Shown: positions 1 through 9,706, numbered from the stretch's first letter. The stretch is DNA of 64,000 nucleotides from Paralcaligenes ureilyticus (GCF_004346225.1 NZ_SMAJ01000002.1:124001-188000), one strand, 5' to 3'. Notes: generated from the sequence alone by a model not told the origin. Translations and numbers: made by a program.

Positions 1-1
1 T

Positions 2-3000
2 ATGGAATCCCGCATGACAGCAAAAAAAAGAAAAAATGGCGCCGCGCCGCAATTGTCTGGTGATGTAAAAACGGCCGATGCGGGAGCAGAGACCGGGTTT
101 GTTGCTACTGATTTTCCCGTTGTTGGCATCGGGGCATCGGCGGGGGGCTTGGCAGCCTTTGAAGCCTTCTTCTCTGGCATGCCTCAGGGCGTCGACCCCC
201 GCATGGCCTTTGTTGTGGTGCAACATCTGGCGCCGGACCACAAAAGCATTCTTACTGAACTCATCCGGCGCCGAACACGCATGCAAGTTTTCGAGGTCGA
301 AGACGGAGTGGTCGTCAGGCCCAACTGCGTTTATATCATCCCACCCAACCGCGACATGGCATTTCTGAACGGAACGCTGCAACTGCTCGAGCCCTCGGCG
401 CCGCGGGGCCATCGTTTGCCGATTGACTTTTTCTTTCAGTCCTTGGCGCGTGACCAGCACGAGCGCGCCATCTGTATCGTACTCTCGGGCACAGGCGGTG
501 ACGGTGCGCTCGGTGTGCGAGCCGTCAAGAATGAGGGCGGCATGGTCATGGTGCAGAGCCCCGATTCCACCGAGTTCGACGGCATGCCGCGCAGCGCCAT
601 CGCCACGGGCATGGTCGATTACCAGTTGCCGCCAGCCGAAATGCCTGCCCAGCTCATTGCGTATGCGGCGCGCGCCTATGACTATGCCACTCGTCCCATT
701 GCCAGCCCTACGCCAAAGATAGAAAATGAGCTAAAGAAAATCTGCATCATCGTCCGTGCACAGACCGGCCACGATTTTTCCCAATACAAGCCCAGCACTA
801 TCTATCGTCGAATTGCGCGGCGCATGGCCGTCCAGCAGATTGGTTTGATGGACGAGTACGTCCGATATCTGCAACAAACGCCGGCCGAGGCACAAGCGCT
901 GTTTCGCGATCTGCTGATCGGCGTGACCAGCTTTTTTCGCGATACGGCGCCTTTTCAGACGCTCGAGGAACAGGTCATTCCCAAGTTGTTCGAGGGCAAG
1001 AGCGCGGGTGCGGCCGTACGCGTCTGGTGCGTCGGGTGTTCTACTGGCGAAGAGGCGTATTCCATTGCTATTCTCTTGCAAGAGCACATGGACAAGCTCC
1101 AGGAAAGCTACAACGTGCAGGTATTCGCCACCGACCTTGATAGTCGGGCCATTGCCACAGCTCGAGCCGGATGCTATCCGGCCAGTGGCATTGCTGATAT
1201 GTCCCCGCAGCGATTGGCGCGATTTTTTGTAGCAGAGGACGACGCCCGCATTTACCGCATACACAAGAGCATCCGAGACAAGATCGTCTTCTCCGAGCAG
1301 GACGTAATTAGAGACCCACCCTTCTCCAAGCTCGACATGATCAGCTGCCGCAACCTGTTAATCTATCTGAGCGGAGAACTGCAAAAGAAGCTATTCCCAG
1401 TCTTCCATTACACACTGAACCCGGGTGGTATTCTTTTCCTGGGAACTTCCGAGACGGTGGCGGAGTTTGCCGACTTGTTTGTTGCGTTGGATCACACCTC
1501 GAAGCTGTACCGGCGCAACGACGATTTTGAGGGCATCCATCGTGCCAGCATAGGCCGGCTTCCTTCACCGCAGGCGGCCATGAACGCAGTGCTTCCGCCG
1601 CCAGCCGAACAGACTCTTTCGCGTCCTGTGAAACAGTCGCTGCGCGAGCTGACCGAGCAGATGCTCTTGCACGAGCTCGCCCTGTCGGCAGTACTCGTCA
1701 ACGGCCAGGGAGATATTCTCTATATCCACGGTCGTGCCGGCGCCTATCTTGAGCCCGCGCCAGGCGAAACCGCTACCAACAATGTCCTGAAGATGGCACG
1801 CCAGGGATTGAGATTCGACTTGGCGGCGGCCTTGCATAAGGCTGCGGTGACAAAGGTGCAGGTTCGTTGCTCGAACTTGCGTGTCAAAACCAATGGCCAT
1901 TTCACAGCAGTCGACCTGCTCGTCTGCCCGGTGGCCTCGGGCGTTCGAGGGGAGCACACGCACGCCGAGCACGCCTTGTACCTGGTCATCCTGCGGGAAG
2001 CGACCACGTTGGATTCCCCCAATGAACAGGTGCCGCCGCTTGCCATTGCGGCGGCGCAAGTGCCGGTCGGCTCTGAGGCAGTCCAGGAACGGGCGGATGA
2101 TACCTTTGATCGACACGCGGCAAACGTGAAGATCGCCGCGCTTAATGACGAACTGCGAAGCCACCGAGAACACCTTCAGGCGGCCAACGAAGAGCTGGAA
2201 ACATCCAACGAAGAGCTCAAATCGTCAAATGAGGAAATGCAGTCGGTGAACGAAGAATTGCAGTCCACCAACGAAGAACTGGAGACCTCCAAAGAGGAAA
2301 TGCAATCGATGAACGAGGAGCTGACCACGGTCAACGCCGAATTGCAGGTCAAGGTGGTGGATTTATCGCGCGCTAGCAACGATTTGGCTAATCTTCTGGC
2401 CGGCACCGGTATCGGCACCGTATTCGTGGACCATCAACTGCGCATCCTGCGCTTTACCCCAGCCGCCACCACTATCATCAATCTGATTCCCAGCGACGTG
2501 GGCCGACCGTTGGCTCATACCGTGTCCAATCTGATTGGTTATGACCAGCTCGTGGCGGATGCGCAGGGCGTACTGGATACGCTGATGCCCAAAGAGGTGG
2601 ACGTGCAGACGTCCCAAGGCGTCTGGTACACAATGAGGATATTGCCCTATCGAACGGCTGACAATGTGATCGAAGGCGCAGTTGTCACCTTTGTCGATAT
2701 CACGGAAATTGTGGGTGCCCGACAGGCCTTGCTCAAGTCCAATGCGTCGCTTCGTCTGGCCGTAGTCGTGCGCGACGCGCATGACGCTATTACCGTGCAA
2801 GACCTGACGGGGTGCACGTTAGCCTGGAACCCGGGCGCGGTAAGAATGTATGGCTGGAGCGAAGCGGAGGCGCTCACGATGAATGTGCGCGATCGAATGC
2901 CCGAGTGGCTGCGCGAAAAATCAATCGCCAGGGATCATGCCCTTAGACACGCGCAAACCCTGGAACCCTGTTTGACTCATCGGCTTACCAAAGCGGGTAA

Positions 3001-3127
3001 CGAGGTGGAGGTTTGGTTGACCTCGACGTCGCTGGTCGATGAGGCTGGATGCATGTATGCCATTGCTACCACGGAACGATCCAGAGATGCAAATGCAGAT
3101 GGGACAAATGAGGCTCACATTGAATAG
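2..3127 (+). CDS. CheB-CheR-PAS fusion signalling protein
   Basis: This 1041-residue protein joins a chemotaxis methylesterase, a methyltransferase and PAS sensor domains. The CheB part has the triad Ser46 (GASAGG), His75 (VVQHL) and Asp167 (SGTGGDG). The CheR part follows at about 235-510 with the SAM-binding motif GCSTGEEAYS and SCRNLLIYL. A long Glu/Asn-rich coiled coil (about 710-790, repeated NEEL units) leads to two PAS-like domains. There is no receiver in front of CheB, so activation is probably by partner contact or ligand sensing, not phosphorylation. The kinase gene downstream overlaps its end, which suggests one transcript. The ATG lies at the window edge, so a start further upstream cannot be excluded. 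Family call is firm; the signal sensed is unknown. Confidence 0.9.
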   Translation: MESRMTAKKRKNGAAPQLSGDVKTADAGAETGFVATDFPVVGIGASAGGLAAFEAFFSGMPQGVDPRMAFVVVQHLAPDHKSILTELIRRRTRMQVFEVEDGVVVRPNCVYIIPPNRDMAFLNGTLQLLEPSAPRGHRLPIDFFFQSLARDQHERAICIVLSGTGGDGALGVRAVKNEGGMVMVQSPDSTEFDGMPRSAIATGMVDYQLPPAEMPAQLIAYAARAYDYATRPIASPTPKIENELKKICIIVRAQTGHDFSQYKPSTIYRRIARRMAVQQIGLMDEYVRYLQQTPAEAQALFRDLLIGVTSFFRDTAPFQTLEEQVIPKLFEGKSAGAAVRVWCVGCSTGEEAYSIAILLQEHMDKLQESYNVQVFATDLDSRAIATARAGCYPASGIADMSPQRLARFFVAEDDARIYRIHKSIRDKIVFSEQDVIRDPPFSKLDMISCRNLLIYLSGELQKKLFPVFHYTLNPGGILFLGTSETVAEFADLFVALDHTSKLYRRNDDFEGIHRASIGRLPSPQAAMNAVLPPPAEQTLSRPVKQSLRELTEQMLLHELALSAVLVNGQGDILYIHGRAGAYLEPAPGETATNNVLKMARQGLRFDLAAALHKAAVTKVQVRCSNLRVKTNGHFTAVDLLVCPVASGVRGEHTHAEHALYLVILREATTLDSPNEQVPPLAIAAAQVPVGSEAVQERADDTFDRHAANVKIAALNDELRSHREHLQAANEELETSNEELKSSNEEMQSVNEELQSTNEELETSKEEMQSMNEELTTVNAELQVKVVDLSRASNDLANLLAGTGIGTVFVDHQLRILRFTPAATTIINLIPSDVGRPLAHTVSNLIGYDQLVADAQGVLDTLMPKEVDVQTSQGVWYTMRILPYRTADNVIEGAVVTFVDITEIVGARQALLKSNASLRLAVVVRDAHDAITVQDLTGCTLAWNPGAVRMYGWSEAEALTMNVRDRMPEWLREKSIARDHALRHAQTLEPCLTHRLTKAGNEVEVWLTSTSLVDEAGCMYAIATTERSRDANADGTNEAHIE

Positions 3128-4451
3128 CATCGATCGTCGATCTGACCCCACTGTTGACGCGGCAAATTTGGGTGTTGCGCTGCGTCGGCGGGCTGAAGAG
3201 CGGCTACGTGATAGGCCAAACCCGCCACCGAAAAATAGTGAAAACGAGTCGCCCGAAATGACGCAGCGGCTGCTGCACGAGCTACGCGTGCATCAGATCG
3301 AGCTGGAGATGCAGAACGAAGAACTGCAGCGCGTGCAGGTGGAGCTCGAAGCGTCGCGAATGCGCTATTTCGATCTCTATGACCTGGCGCCGGTGGGCTA
3401 TTGCATAGTCAGCGAGCATGGCCTGATTCTGCAAGCCAACCTCCATGCCGCCACGTTGCTAGGCGTGTCTCGCAAAGTGCTAGTTAAGCAACCAATTAGC
3501 CAGTACATTTTCAAATCGGACCAGGACACTTATTATCTGTGCCGCAAACAGCTTTTGGCGACAGGCCAAGCGCAAACGTGTGAGTTGCGTATGGCCAAGA
3601 GCGATGGCTCGCGTTGTTGGCTGCAAGTAACACTTAGCGCAGCGCAGGGCGTAGGCGGCGAGCCCACCATGCGTATGGTGCTCACTGACATTGGCGCGCG
3701 CAAGGAGCTTGAGTTGAAATTGAATAGCGCCCTCGCCTTGAGAGAAAAAGCCAACCACGCGAAATCCAGCTTTCTCTCAGGCATCAGCCACGAGTTGCGT
3801 ACCCCGCTCAATGCAATTCTCGGGTTTGCTCAGCTTATGGAATCCGCGGACCCACCGCCCACGTCTTCCGAGAAGCGCAATATCGACCAGATTCTTCGAG
3901 CGGGATGGCACTTGCTCAAGCTGATCGAAGAAATCCTCGATCTGGGCCAGATCGATGCCGGCAAGTTGTCGCTTTCTTTAGAGCCTGTGTCACTGGCCGA
4001 GGCGATGGACGAATGCAGGACCATGATCGAACCGCAGGCGCAACAACGCCGCATCCACATGCTCTTTCCTCAGGCTGACACGGCGTATGTTGTCATAGCC
4101 GATCGGACAAGGATGAAACAGGTCTTCATCAATATTCTTTCTAACGCGATCAAGTACAACAAGGTTGCGGGAACGCTTGTCGTGAGCTTTGCCGTCACCG
4201 CGCATAGGCGCATTCGCGTCTGTATCGAGGATACTGGCGATGGCTTGTCTTCAGAACAAGTGGCAAAACTGTTTCAGCCGTTCAATCGCTTGGGCCAAGG
4301 GGCGAGCGCTACACAAGGCACGGGCCTGGGCCTGGTGATGACCAAGCGCCTGATTGAAATGATGGGAGGCAGGATCGGCGTGCAAAGCACGCCGGGCAAG
4401 GGCAGTGTGTTCTGGGTGGAATTGAACCTCAGGGAAGGAGACCCATTGTGA
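3108..4451 (+). CDS. PAS-domain sensor histidine kinase
   Basis: This is a probably soluble histidine kinase of about 447 residues. A short coiled coil (about 50-85) precedes a PAS domain (about 88-200). The dimerisation domain has the phospho-acceptor His228 in SFLSGISHELRTPLNA. The ATPase domain shows the N box (NILSNAIKYN), G1 (EDTGDG) and G2 (GTGLGL). No membrane segment is seen, so it should sense a cytoplasmic cue or the CheB-CheR protein. In-frame ATGs occur at 3039, 3087, 3093, 3099 and 3108; I prefer 3108, which follows GGGACAA and overlaps the upstream stop by 20 bases. The stop overlaps the GTG start of the next gene, so kinase and receiver protein are translationally coupled. Confidence 0.88.
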   Translation: MRLTLNSIDRRSDPTVDAANLGVALRRRAEERLRDRPNPPPKNSENESPEMTQRLLHELRVHQIELEMQNEELQRVQVELEASRMRYFDLYDLAPVGYCIVSEHGLILQANLHAATLLGVSRKVLVKQPISQYIFKSDQDTYYLCRKQLLATGQAQTCELRMAKSDGSRCWLQVTLSAAQGVGGEPTMRMVLTDIGARKELELKLNSALALREKANHAKSSFLSGISHELRTPLNAILGFAQLMESADPPPTSSEKRNIDQILRAGWHLLKLIEEILDLGQIDAGKLSLSLEPVSLAEAMDECRTMIEPQAQQRRIHMLFPQADTAYVVIADRTRMKQVFINILSNAIKYNKVAGTLVVSFAVTAHRRIRVCIEDTGDGLSSEQVAKLFQPFNRLGQGASATQGTGLGLVMTKRLIEMMGGRIGVQSTPGKGSVFWVELNLREGDPL

Positions 4452-5338
4452 AAGTTACCGAATCCGAAATTCTCAACGCCAGCATCCTGATCGTGGACGA
4501 TCAGGATGCGAATGTGGCCCTTTTCGAGCAGATGATGCGGCAGGGCGGATATACCTGCATTGCCTCGACGATGAACCCTAAGGAAGTCTGTGCGCTGCAC
4601 CGCGCAAACTGTTATGACCTGATTCTGCTCGACCTGAAGATGCCCGGCATGGATGGGTTTGAAGTCATGGAAGGGCTCAAGGAAAACGATACAGAAGACT
4701 ATCTGGCGGTCATCGTGGTCACGGGGCAATCTGACGATAAATTGCGCGCCTTGCAAGCGGGCGCAAAGGATTTCATCAGCAAGCCATTTAGTCTGGTCGA
4801 GGTCAGAACACGCGTACGCAACATTCTGGAAGTACGGCTGCTATACAAGAAGCTTGACAGCTACAACAAGATGCTGGAACAAGCCGTCTATGAGCGCACG
4901 GCCCAGCTGACCGAGAGCGAAGCCCGCTATCGCAGTTTGGTGGAACTGGCCTCCGACTGGTATTGGGAACAAGATGAAAACGGTTCTTTCACCAAAGTTT
5001 CAGGACCAGTCCTGGAGATACTTGGAATGGATGCACGGCCCGCGGCCGAAGACCTTAAAAGTGTCGCACTTACCGTGACCGCGGAAACAGCAGACGCTGC
5101 ATCTACCCTGGAGGGCGCGCCGGCGGGTGATGCACCCACCAGTTGGAATGAAGCACAGCGACAAGCATTGCAGGCAAAAATCGAAGCACGGCAACCGTTT
5201 CTGGATTTCGTCTTCAGCCAAGTCAATGCAGACGGCTCGCGGCGACAATTTCGGGTGAGCGGCGAACCCATGTTCAATCGATCCTGCCGCTTCATCGGCT
5301 ACCGCGGGATAGGCGTGGAAATCATCGCGGAGAAATAG
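4448..5338 (+). CDS. Response regulator with receiver and PAS domains
   Basis: The receiver domain (residues 1-125) has the acidic pair in IVDDQD, phospho-acceptor Asp62 (LLDLKMPGMDG), the Thr of VVTGQS and the Lys of SKPF. A coiled-coil linker (about 130-155) leads to a PAS domain (about 158-290). There is no DNA-binding, GGDEF, EAL or kinase output, so signals probably pass by protein contact. It starts with GTG in an overlap with the kinase stop, making that kinase the obvious phosphodonor. The C-terminal PAS has an insert rich in Ala and Thr (about 205-235). Confidence 0.87.
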   Translation: MKVTESEILNASILIVDDQDANVALFEQMMRQGGYTCIASTMNPKEVCALHRANCYDLILLDLKMPGMDGFEVMEGLKENDTEDYLAVIVVTGQSDDKLRALQAGAKDFISKPFSLVEVRTRVRNILEVRLLYKKLDSYNKMLEQAVYERTAQLTESEARYRSLVELASDWYWEQDENGSFTKVSGPVLEILGMDARPAAEDLKSVALTVTAETADAASTLEGAPAGDAPTSWNEAQRQALQAKIEARQPFLDFVFSQVNADGSRRQFRVSGEPMFNRSCRFIGYRGIGVEIIAEK

Positions 5339-5364
5339 GACGCAAGTGCTCGATCTGCCTGGCA

Positions 5365-6651
5365 CTACAACGTTGCCAGCATTGCTACTACTGTCAATGC
5401 CATTGTCCCCGTAGCCAGCCAACCTAGCCATTGAAGCCCGTGGCTTACTTTGAACTGCCCCATAATGTCCAAACGCACAGCCATCAGCATCATGATGAAC
5501 ATGATCGGTACGGAAATCACTCCGTTGATGACAGCGCTCCAAAATAGCGCTTTGATAGGATCTATGGGTGTGAACCCCATTGCCACGCCCACCACGATGG
5601 ATACTGCGATGATTGCGTAAAATCGTTTGGCTTGATAGGGTTTGAGTTCCAGGCTATTTTTCCATTTGAATGCGCCCGACATCGCATAGGCGGCCGAACC
5701 CGCCAGTACGGGTAGCGCCAGCAAGCCGGTGCCGATGATCCCGGCGCTGAACAGGACAAAGGCGAATTCTCCCGCAATCGGGCGCAGCGCCGACGCGGCT
5801 TGCGACGCCGATTCAATGTTGGTGACGCCATGCAGATTGAGCGTGACGGCAGCCGTTAACATAATGAAAAACCCCACGAGGCTCGAAAACCCCATCCCGA
5901 TCAGGGTGTCGAGCTTGATCCGGCTTAGATTGGCCACTGCTTCGCCAGGAGCTCCCCGTAGCGCGTGGGCCTGCGAGTCTGCGTGGATGTCTTCCACTTC
6001 CTGAGAGGTCTGCCAGAAAAACAGATAGGGACTGATGGTGGTTCCGAATACGGCGACCACAGTGGTGAAATACGCTTGCGTCCAGGAGACATGCGGCCAC
6101 ACGACCCGCCGCGCAACTTCAGGCCAGGGAATATGCACCACAAGCGCGGTTCCCACGTAGGCAAATAGGGCAAGTGTCAGCCACTTTAGTATGCGCACGT
6201 AACGGTGGTAGGGCACAAAAACCTGCAGCAGCAATGACAGTAGGCCAAATCCCACCACATATAATTGCCTGGGGCCGCCGACAATCAATTTCAGGGCTTC
6301 TCCCATGGCGGCGACATCCGCGGCGATATTGATGGTGTTGGCGATAAGCAGAAGCCCCACGGCGCTGTACAGCAGCCATTTCGGATAATGCAGGCGGATA
6401 TTGGTCGCCAGCCCGTGGCCGCTGACACGGCCAATAGCGGCGCTGATCATTTGTATACCCACCATCAGTGGGTAGGTCAGCACCATTGTCCATAACAAAT
6501 TGAAACCGAACTGTGCACCTGCCTGCGAATACGTCGCAATGCCGCTAGGATCGTCGTCAGCCGCGCCCGTGATCAGGCCTGGGCCGAGCTTGCTCACCAG
6601 GGAGTCGTCTGCAACCGGGTTTGAAAATTCGCGGCGAATTATTTTTTTCAT
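5365..6651 (-). CDS. NRAMP-family divalent metal transporter, variant motifs
   Basis: This 428-residue polytopic protein has about eleven hydrophobic segments and the NRAMP fold signature. In the first helix the usual DPGN is replaced by DDDPSG. In the sixth helix the metal-binding region reads TTISPYLFFWQTSQEVED, without the Met of the classic MPH motif. Family knowledge links that Met to selectivity for soft transition metals over Ca2+ and Mg2+, so the substrate may not be Mn2+ or Fe2+. It stands alone on the minus strand, convergent with the signalling cassette. A possible sigma-54 promoter lies 54 bp upstream. Family call is firm; substrate is inference. Confidence 0.85.
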   Translation of the reverse strand: MKKIIRREFSNPVADDSLVSKLGPGLITGAADDDPSGIATYSQAGAQFGFNLLWTMVLTYPLMVGIQMISAAIGRVSGHGLATNIRLHYPKWLLYSAVGLLLIANTINIAADVAAMGEALKLIVGGPRQLYVVGFGLLSLLLQVFVPYHRYVRILKWLTLALFAYVGTALVVHIPWPEVARRVVWPHVSWTQAYFTTVVAVFGTTISPYLFFWQTSQEVEDIHADSQAHALRGAPGEAVANLSRIKLDTLIGMGFSSLVGFFIMLTAAVTLNLHGVTNIESASQAASALRPIAGEFAFVLFSAGIIGTGLLALPVLAGSAAYAMSGAFKWKNSLELKPYQAKRFYAIIAVSIVVGVAMGFTPIDPIKALFWSAVINGVISVPIMFIMMLMAVRLDIMGQFKVSHGLQWLGWLATGTMALTVVAMLATL

Positions 6652-6704
6652 GGAGCTCTGGCTTTTTATATCGCTAGCTCATTAGCCGCGCATAGACGGC
6701 TGCC

Positions 6705-6720
6705 TGCAAGTTCTGTTCCC
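6705..6720 (-). promoter_or_regulatory. Possible -24/-12 (sigma-54) promoter of the NRAMP-like gene
   Basis: On the minus strand the sequence reads GGGAACAGAACTTGCA. It keeps GG and GC at the correct 10-base separation and a perfect TTGCA at -12. The -24 element matches only partly (GGGAAC against TGGCAC). The distance to the start codon, about 54 bp, is like that of the stronger sites in this window. Less certain than those. Confidence 0.4.
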
Positions 6721-6757
6721 GGGTAAGATGAGCGCCTCGAAGCAGGGGCCGGGCAAC

Positions 6758-7477
6758 TTAGCGTGCGATGGTGTTCGGAAGCAGGCGATCGCACTCGGTC
6801 TTGACAACGGCATAACACTCGCAGGACCGCGCCTCGAGCCCTGGTCGGTCAAGCACCGTGATGCGACCGCGGCGATACTCGATGAGCCCCGCTTTTTGCA
6901 AGTTTCCAGCGGCTTCTGTGACCCCTTCCCGACGCACGCCAAGCATATTGGCGATGAGCTCTTGCGTCATGACCAGTTCATTGGAGGGCAGGCGATCCAG
7001 GCTGAGCAGTAGCCAGCGGCACAGTTGTTGATCCACGGTGTGATGGCGGTTGCACACCGCCGTTTGCGCCATTTGGGTCAGCAGCGACTGCGTATAACGT
7101 AGCAACAGGCGTTGCATCGGTCCCGCACGATAAAACTCGTCTTTAAGCAGTGGCCCTTTTAGCTTGTACGCGTGCCCCGCACTTTGGACAACCGCTCGGC
7201 TGGAGGTGGATTCGCCGCCCATGAAAAGCGACACGCCCACGATGCCTTCTTTACCGACCACGGCGATTTCAGCCGATTCTCCATCTTCCAGGACGTAAAG
7301 CAGCGACACGATAGCGGTAGTAGGAAAATAGACCCAGCGCATTTCCACGCCCGATTCGTAAAGCACGCTGCCCAACGGCATCTCGACGAGTTCCAGATTC
7401 GGCATGAGGCGCGCATATTCGTCTGCTGGCAGAGCAGCGAGCAGTTGATTGTGTGCTGGCGCAACAGCGGCGGGCAT
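6758..7477 (-). CDS. Crp/Fnr-family transcriptional regulator (first copy)
   Basis: The protein has an N-terminal cyclic-nucleotide-like beta barrel (about 10-125) and a C-terminal winged helix (about 150-225) with the recognition region TQELIANMLGVRREGVTEAA. The C-terminus has the motif SCECYAVVKTE, seen in similar form in the second copy at 21730. Start 7477 is chosen because AGGAAA lies 6 bases before it; an in-frame codon at 7525 would add 16 residues without a ribosome-binding site. The residues that bind cAMP in E. coli Crp are not obvious, so the effector is unknown. A 16-bp palindrome lies 57 bp upstream and could be its own operator. Confidence 0.85.
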   Translation of the reverse strand: MPAAVAPAHNQLLAALPADEYARLMPNLELVEMPLGSVLYESGVEMRWVYFPTTAIVSLLYVLEDGESAEIAVVGKEGIVGVSLFMGGESTSSRAVVQSAGHAYKLKGPLLKDEFYRAGPMQRLLLRYTQSLLTQMAQTAVCNRHHTVDQQLCRWLLLSLDRLPSNELVMTQELIANMLGVRREGVTEAAGNLQKAGLIEYRRGRITVLDRPGLEARSCECYAVVKTECDRLLPNTIAR

Positions 7478-7873
7478 GATTCTTTTCCTATGACAAAAAC
7501 CAGTGCATTTTACAGCCGTATCCAATACGTCTATGTATGATAGCGCACAGACTGAATCCGGCGTCTGGATTATGCTGAACTTGTTCCTCGGATTTCACAT
7601 TGCATACGACGATTCTGCATTGCGCAGGCCTTAGGTGTTCGACCATCAATCACTATGCAAGGCCGTTTATGATAAGACGCCAGTTACAACAGAAAATGCT
7701 CGCTTGGGAGTCGCGTCAATTGCTTCTCGAGCGGCCTGCCGTGCAGAAGAGTTTTATAGAAGAAAACTCAATACAAGACAAGGTAGTGGCAAAAATAAAG
7801 CGGAGCCTGTCCGTCCGGGCGCTGGTGGGTGCCATTTAAGCTGAACATCTTGATTTTCCGCATGGAAACTCCT
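7478..7873. other. 396-base stretch without a convincing gene
   Basis: It separates the Crp-like gene from cbpM. It contains the palindrome at 7534-7549. Two overlapping plus-strand reading frames (7600-7839 and 7635-7844) have no ribosome-binding site and resemble no family I know. I see no RNA gene. Confidence 0.5.
7534..7549. promoter_or_regulatory. 16-bp palindrome, candidate Crp-like operator (site 1)
   Basis: The site reads TGTATGATAGCGCACA and fits the symmetric pattern TGTNNGNTANCNNACA. The same pattern occurs at 15853 and 20900, each time in a promoter region and followed by GA. It lies 57 bp before the Crp-like gene on the minus strand, so autoregulation is possible. Which protein binds is inference. 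Confidence 0.5.
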
Positions 7874-8209
7874 TTATATCTTGGCATGCGTACCCGTTCC
7901 GAGCCTCGCCTGTGCGTCGGCCAACTTGGTTTCGAGCTGGTCGATACGATCCAGCAGTTTGAGCGCTAACGCCAGGCCGTGCGAATCCAGCTCGAAATCG
8001 TCGCGTAGCCGGCGCGCCGTGCGAGCAATAACGATACAGTGGGTATAAAAAAAATAATTGCCTGGATCCTGATTGGAGGGTTCGATAATGCCGGCTTCAA
8101 TCAAGCTTGACAGGTCGCCTCGATCAAGACCAGATACCTCGATCAGATGGTCGAACGAGCAGATGTCGCTAGTGTTGAGCCACACGCCTTCCGCGATATG
8201 AGTGGTCAT
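7874..8209 (-). CDS. cbpM: Chaperone modulator CbpM
   Basis: This 111-residue protein has the MerR-like helix-turn-helix fold of CbpM and YccV-type modulators (residues about 10-70) followed by a coiled coil ([19 protein letters not shown]). In the known family it binds the J domain of CbpA and blocks its co-chaperone and DNA-binding activity. The start overlaps the stop of cbpA by four bases, so both proteins come from one transcript. The length is close to that of E. coli CbpM. Confidence 0.9.
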   Translation of the reverse strand: MTTHIAEGVWLNTSDICSFDHLIEVSGLDRGDLSSLIEAGIIEPSNQDPGNYFFYTHCIVIARTARRLRDDFELDSHGLALALKLLDRIDQLETKLADAQARLGTGTHAKI

Positions 8210-9153
8210 GATTTTGCTCCTGCCTGGAGGTGCACACGCGGGTTGAAGATCGATTCTGCGGCCAATTGAGTGAATAGTTCGCGTTCGCGCGCCGTCAGGG
8301 CCTTGGGTACATCGATCCGTACGACCGTGTATAGATCGCCTTGTTCACCGTTGGCGGCTGGCAGCCCGCGTTTGCCAAGACGCAGTTTACGGCCAGCCAC
8401 CGATCCCGCCGGAATCGTCATTTCTACGGCGCCACCCAGTGTAGGGATCTGAATGCTGGCTCCCAACGCGGCTTCCCAGGGAGACAACGGCAGCTCGCTA
8501 TATAAGTCATGGCCGCTCACCGTATACATTGGGTGGGGTTGAATTTTTATGACGATATACAGGTCGCCCGATTTACCGCCATGCCGGCCCGGGCCGCCTT
8601 TTTCCGGAAGGCGCAGACGCTGGCCGTCGGCTGCGCCTTTGGGTATGCGGATCCGGAATGTTTTAGGGTTGCGGTGCAGCAATCCGTGATCGTCATACTC
8701 GGGCAAGACGATGGTGACTTCTGTTTCGGCGCCGCTATAGACTTGTTCCAGCGTAACAGGTACGGAAAACTCAAAGTCCTGGCCCTGCAAGGGGCGTGTC
8801 GAGCGCTCGGCGCCATTGCCGCGCTGCGCCGCCGCAAATGCCGACAGCAAATCGGCCAGGTCGACATCGGAAAAATCGGCGGCAGTTTCGTGAAATTGTT
8901 CTTGCCATTGCTGTGGCGGTACAAAGTCTTCTCCCTGGGGATGGCGCCCTAGGGTATCGTAGGCGGCTCGCTTTTCAGGGTCTTTCAGGGTGGAATACGC
9001 CTCGGCAAGCTCTTTAAATTTGTTTTCAGCATCGGCGCTTTTGGATATATCGGGATGATATTTGTGGGCCAGTTTTCGATAGGCCTTTTTGATATCGGCA
9101 AGCGTAGCGTTGCGCTCAACCCCCATCACCTGATAATAATCAACAAATTTCAT
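8206..9153 (-). CDS. cbpA: DnaJ-class co-chaperone CbpA
   Basis: The 315-residue protein has an N-terminal J domain (about 5-70) with the HPD motif in [10 protein letters not shown], a Gly/Phe-poor linker, and two DnaJ C-terminal substrate-binding domains (about 120-300). It lacks the zinc-finger domain of DnaJ, which fits the CbpA class. In the family it stimulates DnaK ATPase in the cytoplasm and can bind curved DNA. GGGAGG lies just before the start. It is the first gene of a two-gene operon with its inhibitor cbpM. Confidence 0.92.
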   Translation of the reverse strand: MKFVDYYQVMGVERNATLADIKKAYRKLAHKYHPDISKSADAENKFKELAEAYSTLKDPEKRAAYDTLGRHPQGEDFVPPQQWQEQFHETAADFSDVDLADLLSAFAAAQRGNGAERSTRPLQGQDFEFSVPVTLEQVYSGAETEVTIVLPEYDDHGLLHRNPKTFRIRIPKGAADGQRLRLPEKGGPGRHGGKSGDLYIVIKIQPHPMYTVSGHDLYSELPLSPWEAALGASIQIPTLGGAVEMTIPAGSVAGRKLRLGKRGLPAANGEQGDLYTVVRIDVPKALTARERELFTQLAAESIFNPRVHLQAGAKS

Positions 9154-9269
9154 TGAACCTCCCGAAAAACGAGACCATTATCGCGCGACAAGGCACCCAT
9201 TACATGCAAGTATCTCAATGATGCCTATTCTGCGCAAGCACAGTCGGTGGTCGAATGGGCGCAGAGAGG

Positions 9270-9358
9270 ATTGGGCGATGGCAGCCACAAGGGCTGCCGC
9301 TACAACAACGCATCCGTCGCATGTAGCGGCAGCCCTTGTGGCTGCCATCGGCGCAATC
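9270..9358. repeat. REP-like inverted repeat pair A
   Basis: Two hairpin units face each other. The left unit contains GGCAGCCACAAGGGCTGCC followed by GCTACA (about 9280-9304). The right unit is its reverse complement (about 9322-9347). The flanks (ATTGGGCGAT on the left, ATCGGCGCAAT on the right) extend the symmetry. Pairs of this kind are typical of REPIN-type elements. It lies between cbpA and the acylphosphatase gene. Confidence 0.85.
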
Positions 9359-9409
9359 AAGACGGTATCAACAATGAGCGAGTCATTCAATATCGGTATA
9401 CTTCGAATC

Positions 9410-9706
9410 ATGAAACATCTTCCTCCAGATAACTCGGTCGAAACCGTTAGCGTGCGTATCACAGGGCGCGTGCAGGGGATCGGCTTTCGGGCAGCCTGCA
9501 TACGTCAGGCACATAAGATGGGTGTTACCGGGTGGGTCCGCAATGCGGCCGACCAGTCAGTCGAGGCCATGCTTCAAGGACCCCACGATCAGGTCGATCG
9601 AATGCTATCCTGGCTACTGACCGGACCGCCCGGCGCGCGGGTCGATGAGGTAAGTAGCGAGGCGTTGGTCACCGATCGTCTTTTTGACCGGTTCGAACAA
9701 TGGTAG
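9410..9706 (+). CDS. acyP: Acylphosphatase
   Basis: This 98-residue protein has the acylphosphatase signature GRVQGIGFRAACIRQAHKMG, with the catalytic Arg of GFR, and the second signature GWVRNAADQSVEAMLQGP with the catalytic Asn. It hydrolyses acyl phosphates in the cytoplasm. The reading frame is open back to 9218, but that part runs through the REP pair. I choose the ATG at 9410 on family length (about 90 residues); the ATG at 9374 is the alternative. One variation is GIGFR in place of the more common GVGFR. Confidence 0.9.
   Translation: MKHLPPDNSVETVSVRITGRVQGIGFRAACIRQAHKMGVTGWVRNAADQSVEAMLQGPHDQVDRMLSWLLTGPPGARVDEVSSEALVTDRLFDRFEQW

Noticed and set aside
7600-7844. Two overlapping plus-strand reading frames of 79 and 69 codons
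   Set aside because: No ribosome-binding site and no recognisable pattern; each contradicts the other.
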